Shown here piece after piece: positions 6,716 to 11,545 of a DNA stretch of 11,545 bases. The notes beneath the pieces were generated by a model. The model worked only from the letters and a program-made list of their open reading frames with translations, was not told the origin of the DNA and ran no database searches. Position 1 is the stretch's first letter, and each line of letters opens with the position of its first letter. The position numbers were made by a program, and so were the translations under genes. The DNA comes from Pseudomonadota bacterium (GTDB taxonomy: Bacteria; Pseudomonadota; Alphaproteobacteria; Azospirillales; Azospirillaceae). The DNA is taken from NCBI GenBank assembly GCA_023416455.1, contig JAEZHQ010000182.1:1-11545 (forward strand), written 5' to 3'.

Positions 6716-7951
6716 TCAGGCGGGCTTTTCGCCGGGGTCGCGGACCTTCTCGATCGTGGCGATGACCCGGTTGGTCAGGCGTCCGTCCTGTTTGACGACT
6801 TCGCGGATGTAGGTGTTGTGAATCACGTTGTGGGTTTCCGGATCGAAGCTGAACGGCCCACGCGGCGCGTTGAACGCCACGGCGGAAACGGCGGCGGCCA
6901 GCTTGTCCTTGTCGGTCGTGTTGCCGTCGGTCGTCTTCAGCGCCTCGTGGATGACCCGCGCCGTGACGTAGCCGTATTCCGTGTAGCAGCTCGGGTATTC
7001 CTTGTGCTTCTCATGGAAGGCTTTGACGAAGGCGACGTTCTCCGGGTTGTCGAGCGTTTCGGCGTAATGCAGCGTGCTGATGATGCCGAGCGCGGAATCG
7101 CCCTGGGCCGGCAGGGTGTCGCTTTCGACCATGAAGCCCGACCCCATCAGCGGGATCTGGGCCTTCAAGCCGAAATCGGCGTACTGCTTCACGAAGCGCA
7201 CCGCGTCGGTTCCGGCGAAGAAGCTGAACACCGCCTGGGGCTTCGCCGCCCGGATTTCGCCGATGTAGGAGCTGTAATCGTTGGTGCCGAGCGGCGGCCA
7301 GATCTCCTTGATGACCTTGCCGCCCACGGCCAGGAAGCGGCTTTTGAACTCGTTCATGCAGTCGCGGCCACCGGCGAAGTCCGAGGCGATGAGCACGACT
7401 TCCTTGGCCTTGTTGTTGTAGACCCATTCGCCCATCGGCATGTTGTGCTGAAGGCTGGAGGTCGAGGTGCGGAACATGTAGGGGATGCGCTGCTGCGACA
7501 GCGAGGTGATCCCGGCGCTCGACACCAGAAGGAAGGCCTTGCTCTGGCGCACATAGTCGAGGATTGCCAGGGCGACGTTGCTGCCCACCGGGCCGCAGAC
7601 GAAATCGACCTGGTTGCTCTCCACCAGCTTCTTCAGCTTCTGAAGTCCGACCTGGGGGTTGACCTCATCGTCCTCCTTGATCAGCTCGATCTTGCGCCCG
7701 GCGATTTCCCAGCCGATCTGATCGAAATAGAGGCTCATGCCGTTGACGTTGGTCTGACCGAGCACGGCGTAGAATTTTGAAAAGGGCAGCAGGCAGCCGA
7801 TCTTCAAGGGAGCCTTGGTCTGCGCAAGAATGGCCGGAGCCTTCAGGCCGACGGCCAGTGCAGCGCCCGTGGCAGCAGTCCCCACCATGAAGTTGCGGCG
7901 GCCCACCCCGGAATTCTGCGCAAAAGTCTTCGATGAGTCGTTGTTGGTCAT
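6716..7951 (-). CDS. HAAT-family ABC transporter substrate-binding protein (LivK-like, Tat signal)
   Basis: A periplasmic ligand-binding protein (type 1 periplasmic fold, LivK/amide-urea/aromatic-acid binding group) that delivers solute to LivHMGF. The protein has 411 residues. The N-terminus carries a twin-arginine signal, GRRNFMVG with Arg18-Arg19, then the hydrophobic stretch GTAATGAALAVGL and a likely signal-peptidase site after ILA (residue 43). The mature protein starts with the family-typical PLKIGCLLPFSKFYAVLG. KEDDEVNPQVGLQKLKKLVE and FVCGPVGSNVALA follow. The ATG at 7951 has a strong purine Shine-Dalgarno (GGGAGGGG) about 8 nt upstream. It is the first gene of the minus-strand operon, read away from the divergent control region. 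The ligand is not deducible. The family covers branched-chain amino acids, amides, urea and aromatic acids, so a leucine-specific name would be unsafe. Confidence 0.92.
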   Translation of the reverse strand: MTNNDSSKTFAQNSGVGRRNFMVGTAATGAALAVGLKAPAILAQTKAPLKIGCLLPFSKFYAVLGQTNVNGMSLYFDQIGWEIAGRKIELIKEDDEVNPQVGLQKLKKLVESNQVDFVCGPVGSNVALAILDYVRQSKAFLLVSSAGITSLSQQRIPYMFRTSTSSLQHNMPMGEWVYNNKAKEVVLIASDFAGGRDCMNEFKSRFLAVGGKVIKEIWPPLGTNDYSSYIGEIRAAKPQAVFSFFAGTDAVRFVKQYADFGLKAQIPLMGSGFMVESDTLPAQGDSALGIISTLHYAETLDNPENVAFVKAFHEKHKEYPSCYTEYGYVTARVIHEALKTTDGNTTDKDKLAAAVSAVAFNAPRGPFSFDPETHNVIHNTYIREVVKQDGRLTNRVIATIEKVRDPGEKPA

Positions 7952-8038
7952 GATCGCGTCCCCTCCCTCTTGCAGCAGCGCGCTGTCCGCGGTTTGATCC
8001 CGAAGGCGTTCAGAGCGGAGCCATTCATCGTTATTGAA

Positions 8039-8068
8039 ATGTTAGTACCGCACATCATCAGTGTGCAA
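8039..8068 (-). promoter_or_regulatory. Candidate sigma70-type promoter for the importer operon
   Basis: Read on the minus strand, TTGCAC (8068-8063) is followed after 18 nt by TAACAT (8044-8039). Each matches four of six bases of the -35 and -10 consensus. The putative start would lie about 80 nt upstream of the binding-protein ATG. It sits in the most AT-rich part of the spacer. High-GC alphaproteobacterial promoters are weakly conserved, so this is only a candidate. I found no convincing counterpart for the rightward genes. Confidence 0.35.
8050..8066. promoter_or_regulatory. Inverted repeat GCACA-N7-TGTGC, possible operator
   Basis: Perfect 5-bp arms (8050-8054 and 8062-8066) flank a 7-bp spacer. 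The site overlaps the -35 to -10 spacer of the candidate leftward promoter, a natural place for a repressor. The regulator family is not identifiable from this site alone. Confidence 0.35.
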
Positions 8069-8079
8069 TCCGATTGCCG

Positions 8080-8096
8080 GGAACAGCACTTGTTCC
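8080..8096. promoter_or_regulatory. Inverted repeat GGAACA-N5-TGTTCC, possible operator
   Basis: Perfect 6-bp arms flank a 5-bp spacer (17 bp in all). The half-site TGTTCC recurs at 8135-8140, and near-copies lie at 8126-8131 (CGTTCC) and 8157-8162 (TGTTCT). This is the best operator candidate in the region, because the half-site is both palindromic and repeated. Confidence 0.45.
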
Positions 8097-8109
8097 AATT
8101 CGCCAATGA

Positions 8110-8129
8110 AACGGGCGGACCCACCCGTT
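8110..8129. promoter_or_regulatory. Imperfect 20-bp dyad AACGGG-N8-CCCGTT
   Basis: Perfect 6-bp arms with partial symmetry continuing through the centre (GG/CC pairs within the spacer). It lies about 31 bp from the GGAACA/TGTTCC dyad, roughly three helical turns. It could be a second protein-binding site or a chance GC-rich palindrome. Confidence 0.35.
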
Positions 8130-8227
8130 CCATCTGTTCCGAAGCGGAAAGATTGTTGTTCTCAGCCCGGGGCTAGCCCGGTGAAGCGGATTGGTTCTAG
8201 CGTCGCCGCAGAATCGAATCCTGCCGT

Positions 8228-8254
8228 GGCGGGGGCGGCTCCCCGCTCCCCGCC
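8228..8254 (+). promoter_or_regulatory. GC-rich hairpin in the leader of the lyase gene
   Basis: GGCGGGG (8228-8234) can pair with CCCCGCC (8248-8254) across a 13-nt loop. The stem ends 8 nt before the GGGAG Shine-Dalgarno (8263-8267) of the next gene. If transcribed, it could influence ribosome access or transcript stability. No T-run follows, so it does not look like a terminator. Confidence 0.35.
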
Positions 8255-8274
8255 GCGCAATCGGGAGTGGGATC

Positions 8275-9192
8275 ATGCAGAACACCGGCCTCGACCGCCT
8301 TCGCGGATCCATTCCGCCGCTGGTGACGCCGCTGAAGGACGACGCCGTGGACTATGACGCGTATGCGCGTCTCGTCGAGTTCCAGATCAGCGAGGGCAGC
8401 CACGGCATCCTCGTCAACGGCACCACCGGGGAACCCAGCACCCTGACGGTTGAGGAACGCAACGAACTGGTGCGCGTGGCGGTGGACACCGCCGCCGGAC
8501 GGGTGCCGGTCTGCGCCGCCACAGGCGGACAAAGCCACCGCGACACCATCGCCCTGACCGAAGCGGCGGAAAAGGCCGGGGCCGACGCCCTGCTGGTGGT
8601 GACGCCCTATTTCATCCGGCCGCCGCAACGCGGTCTGGCCGACTATTACATCGACGTTTGCGGACGCACCGCCCTGCCGACGATGATCTATCACATCCCC
8701 GGCCGGGCGGCGGTGTCGATCACCACCGACACCATCCTGCGCATCCGCGACAAGCGCGACAACCTTGTCGGCATGAAGCACGCGGTCAACGATCTTGGCG
8801 CCGTGACCGAGATTCTGTCACGGGTCGGCGCGGATTTCCGCGTCTTCGTCGGGCTTGAGGAGCTGAGCTTCCCGATGATGGCGGTGGGGGCCGTCGGCCT
8901 GATGAACGCGGTCGGCAACGTCGCCCCCCGTCAGGTGGCGCAACTGGCCGAGGCGGTGCTGAACGGGGACCTTGCGCGGGGCCGCGCCCTGCATTACGCG
9001 CTGTTCGAGCTGAACCAGGCGGTGTTCTTCGACACCAACCCGATTCCGATGAAATACATGCTGAAGCGGCTGGGCCTGCTTCCCAACGAGGATCACCGCC
9101 TGCCCATGGCCCCGGCCAACCCGGAGCTGGCCGAACGGCTCGATGCGGTCCTGCGCCGCGCCGGACTGCTTCAGGACGGCGCCAGGGCGTGA
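8275..9192 (+). CDS. DHDPS/N-acetylneuraminate-lyase-family protein (DapA-like, probably not DapA)
   Basis: A complete 305-residue class I (Schiff-base) aldolase-fold enzyme of the cytoplasm. The family includes 4-hydroxy-tetrahydrodipicolinate synthase, neuraminate lyase, 2-keto-3-deoxy-sugar-acid aldolases/dehydratases and the hydroxyproline-pathway deaminase. GTTGE is at 49-53, the Tyr-Arg motif YHIPGR at 139-144, and the Schiff-base lysine is Lys168 in VGMKHA. Against E. coli DapA, Thr44 and Tyr133 have counterparts (Thr50, Tyr139). The Tyr107 position is Phe113 (TPYF), and the usual Glu after the lysine is His169. These changes and the neighbours argue for a catabolic role rather than lysine synthesis. 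The ATG at 8275 has GGGAG 7 nt upstream; an upstream in-frame ATG at 8191 lacks support. It is the first gene of the rightward operon, with a 25-nt gap to the next. Fold assignment is sure; the reaction is open. Confidence 0.9.
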   Translation: MQNTGLDRLRGSIPPLVTPLKDDAVDYDAYARLVEFQISEGSHGILVNGTTGEPSTLTVEERNELVRVAVDTAAGRVPVCAATGGQSHRDTIALTEAAEKAGADALLVVTPYFIRPPQRGLADYYIDVCGRTALPTMIYHIPGRAAVSITTDTILRIRDKRDNLVGMKHAVNDLGAVTEILSRVGADFRVFVGLEELSFPMMAVGAVGLMNAVGNVAPRQVAQLAEAVLNGDLARGRALHYALFELNQAVFFDTNPIPMKYMLKRLGLLPNEDHRLPMAPANPELAERLDAVLRRAGLLQDGARA

Positions 9193-9217
9193 CCGGGCAC
9201 AAGGGAGAAAAGCCGGC

Positions 9218-10462
9218 ATGGGACAGGTCATTCCCGAACGCATCGTGATCGTCGGTGCCGGACAGGCCGGCGGGCGAACCGCGGAGGCGCTGCGTCAGCA
9301 GGGCTTTGGCGGCTCGCTCCTTCTGGTCGGCGCCGAGGAGGAACCGCCCTATGAGCGCCCGGCCCTGTCGAAGGGTTTCCTGACCGGCGCCGTTCCCGCC
9401 GAGCGTCTGCTCGTCCGCCCCCCGGAATGGTGGAGCGAACAGGCGGTGGAACTCCGCCTGGGCATCACCGCCGAGGGCATCGACCGCACCGCCGCCCGGC
9501 TGCGCCTGAGCAATGGCGAGAACGTCGCCTACGACGCGCTGGTGCTCGCCACCGGCAGCCGCCCGCGCCTCCTTCCCCTGCCGTCCGGTCTCGACGATCA
9601 GGTGCAGCCGCTGCGCAGCCTTGGCGATGCCCGCCGCCTTGCGCCCAGGCTGAAGCCGGGCACGCGGGTGGTGGTGATCGGCGGCGGCTTCATCGGCCTG
9701 GAAGTGGCCGTGACGGCGGCCGCCGCCGGGGCTTCGGCAACCGTGGTGGAAGCCTCTCCCCATCCGCTGGCGCGGGTTGCCCCGGCCCTATTGGGGCGGT
9801 GGATGGCGGATCAGCACCGCCGCCGCGGCGTCACCCTGCTGACGGGTGAAGCGGTGGCCGCCATCCGGCGCGACGGCGGGGAGCTGTCCGTCGTGCTGAG
9901 CGGCGGCGCCGGCGTCGCCGCCGACGTCGTGGTCGTCGGGATCGGTGTCCGGCCCAACATGGAACTGGCGGGCGACGCGGGCATCGCGATCTCGGACGGC
10001 GTTCTGTGCGACGCCTTCGGAGCGACCGACGCCGCCGGCATCTGGGCGGCGGGCGACGTCAGTTGCCATTTCAATCCGCTGGCGGGTCGTCACGCGCGGC
10101 TGGAATCCTGGCAGAACGCGCAGAATCAGGCGATCGCCGTTGCCCGCAACCTGATTTCCGAACCGCGCCCCTACGCCGAAGTGCCCTGGGTCTGGTCGGA
10201 TCAGTTCGACATCAACCTGCAAATGTGCGGTTGGCTGGAGCCGGACGGGGACCTGCATCTGCGCGGCGATCCCGACAGCGGCCGCTTCATCGCCATTCAG
10301 GTCAGCAACGGCTGCGTCAACGCCGCCTGGACGATCAACCAGGGGCGCGAGATGCGCTTCCTGCGCCGTCTGGTCGCCATGCGCAAGCCGGTGGACGCTG
10401 AAGCGTTGCGCCACCCGGGGACGCCGCTGGCGGACATCGCCGCCGCTCTCGCCAAGGTCTGA
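9218..10462 (+). CDS. FAD-dependent ferredoxin/rubredoxin reductase-like oxidoreductase
   Basis: A 414-residue two-dinucleotide-binding flavoprotein of the putidaredoxin-, rhodocoxin- and ferredoxin-reductase type. Such enzymes pass electrons from NAD(P)H through FAD to a small iron-sulfur protein. The FAD motif VGAGQAGG is at 12-19, YERPALSKG follows, then ATGSRPR. The NAD(P)H motif GGGFIG is at 155-160. The second FAD contact AAGD is at 277-280, followed by HARLESWQNAQNQA, the usual HxRxExxxxAxxQ signature. A reductase C-terminal domain closes the protein. I chose ATG 9218 over an upstream in-frame start at 9143, which would overlap the lyase gene; GGGAG at 9203-9207 precedes 9218 by 10 nt. 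No ferredoxin or oxygenase gene is visible in the window, so the electron acceptor is unknown. It is co-directional with the lyase (25-nt gap) and the MFS gene (7-nt gap). Confidence 0.92.
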   Translation: MGQVIPERIVIVGAGQAGGRTAEALRQQGFGGSLLLVGAEEEPPYERPALSKGFLTGAVPAERLLVRPPEWWSEQAVELRLGITAEGIDRTAARLRLSNGENVAYDALVLATGSRPRLLPLPSGLDDQVQPLRSLGDARRLAPRLKPGTRVVVIGGGFIGLEVAVTAAAAGASATVVEASPHPLARVAPALLGRWMADQHRRRGVTLLTGEAVAAIRRDGGELSVVLSGGAGVAADVVVVGIGVRPNMELAGDAGIAISDGVLCDAFGATDAAGIWAAGDVSCHFNPLAGRHARLESWQNAQNQAIAVARNLISEPRPYAEVPWVWSDQFDINLQMCGWLEPDGDLHLRGDPDSGRFIAIQVSNGCVNAAWTINQGREMRFLRRLVAMRKPVDAEALRHPGTPLADIAAALAKV

Positions 10463-10469
10463 AAGCGCC

Positions 10470-11545
10470 ATGCCGGTCGCGGACCACACAGCCGTCCAGC
10501 ACCAGCAGACACCCGCGAGGCCCACGGCGGCCCGGCTGTTCCTGCTGGTGTTCGTTCCATTCGCCACCAGCTATTTCCTGTCCTACCTGTTCCGCTCGGT
10601 CAATGCCGTCATCGCCCCCGATCTGATGCGGGACATCGGACTTGGGGCGTCGGGCCTGGGCATTCTGACGGCGGCGTTCTTTCTCGGCTTCTCGTTCGTG
10701 CAACTGCCGCTTGGGCTGATGCTCGACCGTTACGGCGCCGCCCGGGTGCAGAGCGCCCTGCTGCTGGTCGCCGCCTTGGGGTCCCTGATCTTCGCGCTGG
10801 CGGACAGCGCGGCCGGGCTGGCCATCGGGCGGCTGCTGATCGGGCTGGGCTGTGCGGGCGGCTTGATGGCGGCCTTCAAGGCCATCCTGAAATGGTATCC
10901 GCCGCAATGGCTTGGGCTGGTCAACGGCCTGTATCTGGCCACCGGCGGGATGGGGGCCATGGCGGCGACGCAACCCGCCGAATGGGTGGTCGGGGCCACC
11001 GGCTGGCGCGGATTGTTCCTGCTGCTGGCCGCCGGCGCCGTGGCATCGTCGCTGCTGATCTTCCTTCTGGTGCCGCGCGGCGACGGTGCCGACCGGCCGG
11101 CGCCGTTCGGCGATCAGGTGCGCGAGATCGGGCGCATCCTGCGCGACCGCCTGTTCTGGCGCTACGTCCCGGTGACGGTGTTCGGCATGGGCGGCAGCGC
11201 GTCCGTCCAGGGGCTGTGGGCCGGTCCCTGGCTCGCCGACGTCGCCGGGCTGAACCGGGAGGAGATCGCCGCCCGGCTTCTCGCCATGACCACGGCCATC
11301 ACGGTCGGCTTCGTGTTGACCGGCTTCGTCGCCGACCGGCTGCGCCGGGCCGGAGTGTCCAGCCTCGCCGTGATCGCGGCGGGAACCGGGATTGCCGCGG
11401 CGGCGCTGGCCGCCATCGTCGCGGGGCTGTCGCCGCAAGGCTGGTGGCACTGGATTCTGATGGGCCTGACCGCGAACGCCAGCGCGCAGGTGTATCCGGT
11501 GCTGGCCCGGCATTTCGGCGCCGAGCGCGCCGGACGCGCCAACAC
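10470..11545 (+). CDS. MFS transporter, 3' end outside window
   Basis: An open frame of 358 codons from ATG 10470 runs uninterrupted off the right edge. It encodes a polytopic inner-membrane protein of the major facilitator superfamily. After an approximately 20-residue hydrophilic N-terminus, the first helix begins at RLFLLVFVPFATSYFLSYLF. MFS motif A appears between the second and third helices as GLMLDRYGAARV (82-93). A second, degenerate copy, GFVADRLRRAG, appears in the C-terminal half. Ten or so hydrophobic segments are visible before the cut. The start lies 7 nt after the flavoprotein stop, with only a weak AAGG 12 nt upstream, so translational coupling is likely. It probably moves a small organic solute or pathway product by proton symport or antiport. 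The direction and substrate cannot be inferred. Confidence 0.88.
   Translation, partial: MPVADHTAVQHQQTPARPTAARLFLLVFVPFATSYFLSYLFRSVNAVIAPDLMRDIGLGASGLGILTAAFFLGFSFVQLPLGLMLDRYGAARVQSALLLVAALGSLIFALADSAAGLAIGRLLIGLGCAGGLMAAFKAILKWYPPQWLGLVNGLYLATGGMGAMAATQPAEWVVGATGWRGLFLLLAAGAVASSLLIFLLVPRGDGADRPAPFGDQVREIGRILRDRLFWRYVPVTVFGMGGSASVQGLWAGPWLADVAGLNREEIAARLLAMTTAITVGFVLTGFVADRLRRAGVSSLAVIAAGTGIAAAALAAIVAGLSPQGWWHWILMGLTANASAQVYPVLARHFGAERAGRAN

Larger units (their letters stand above)
7952..8274. promoter_or_regulatory. Divergent intergenic control region
   Basis: A 323-bp non-coding stretch separates the importer operon (leftward) from the lyase operon (rightward). Bases 8021-8060 are only about 37% GC, far below the surrounding genes, as expected of a promoter island. 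Inverted repeats with dyad centres near 8058, 8088, 8119.5 and 8143 lie in its middle part, and a GC-rich hairpin lies near 8241. Short open frames across it on both strands have no protein-like character. No regulator gene is present within the window, so the controlling protein is unknown. Confidence 0.7.

Noticed and set aside
7948..8176. Short open frames of 61-84 codons on both strands in the divergent spacer
   Set aside because: They overlap the promoter region, lack ribosome sites and hydrophobic or domain character, and one overlaps the binding-protein start.
8170..8179. Perfect 10-bp palindrome GGGCTAGCCC
   Set aside because: Too short and too easily produced by chance in GC-rich DNA; no second copy is nearby, so not listed as an operator.
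8275..9192. Calling this gene dapA of lysine biosynthesis
   Set aside because: The Tyr107-equivalent is Phe, the lysine is followed by His, and the neighbours are transport and redox genes, so only a family-level name is supported.
9788..11513. Minus-strand open frames opposite the flavoprotein and MFS genes
   Set aside because: Arg/Gln/His-rich sequence with no domain features; the + strand has complete flavoprotein motifs and membrane helices.

Overview
The window reads as a chromosomal or large-replicon segment of a high-GC alphaproteobacterium. GC-ended codons dominate, gene overlaps are tight, and the proteins resemble those of Azospirillum and related Rhodospirillales. That assignment is an impression from protein character, not a database match. 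There are no RNA genes, insertion sequences, CRISPR arrays or integration sites that I can see.

Left block (1-2497, + strand): the 3' end of a threonine-synthase-like PLP enzyme, a complete HAD-IIB phosphatase, and an Ldh2/malate-type NAD(P)-dependent 2-hydroxyacid/imine oxidoreductase. They are spaced by 19 nt and then overlap by 4 nt, so they look like one transcription unit. The oxidoreductase gene carries a frame break at about 2017, either a real lesion or a sequencing error. This block is visibly richer in GC (single 60-base lines reach about 83-85%) than the transporter block (about 60% in one sampled line).

Middle block (7951 down to 2544, - strand): a six-gene operon for a branched-chain-amino-acid-type (HAAT/Liv) ABC importer. 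Its order is Tat-exported substrate-binding protein, permease LivH, permease LivM, ATPase LivG, ATPase LivF, then a short-chain dehydrogenase/reductase. Gaps are 3, -1, 13 and 31 nt after LivH. A 79-nt spacer with an imperfect hairpin separates the binding-protein gene from livH. The imported substrate is unknown; the trailing SDR suggests a compound that is oxidised or reduced after uptake.

Divergent intergenic region (7952-8274): a 323-bp, locally AT-rich control region. It holds several inverted repeats, a candidate promoter for the importer operon, and a GC-rich hairpin just before the rightward genes.

Right block (8275 to the end, + strand): a DHDPS/N-acetylneuraminate-lyase-family class I lyase with active-site substitutions, a putidaredoxin/rhodocoxin-reductase-like flavoprotein, and an MFS transporter cut by the right edge. 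The head-to-head arrangement with the importer operon suggests one catabolic locus (uptake, redox step, lyase or dehydratase, second transporter) under shared control. The substrate cannot be read from this window. I see no firmly novel system. The best leads are the divergent control region, the non-canonical DapA-like enzyme, the flavoprotein with no visible electron-carrier partner, and the broken dehydrogenase.
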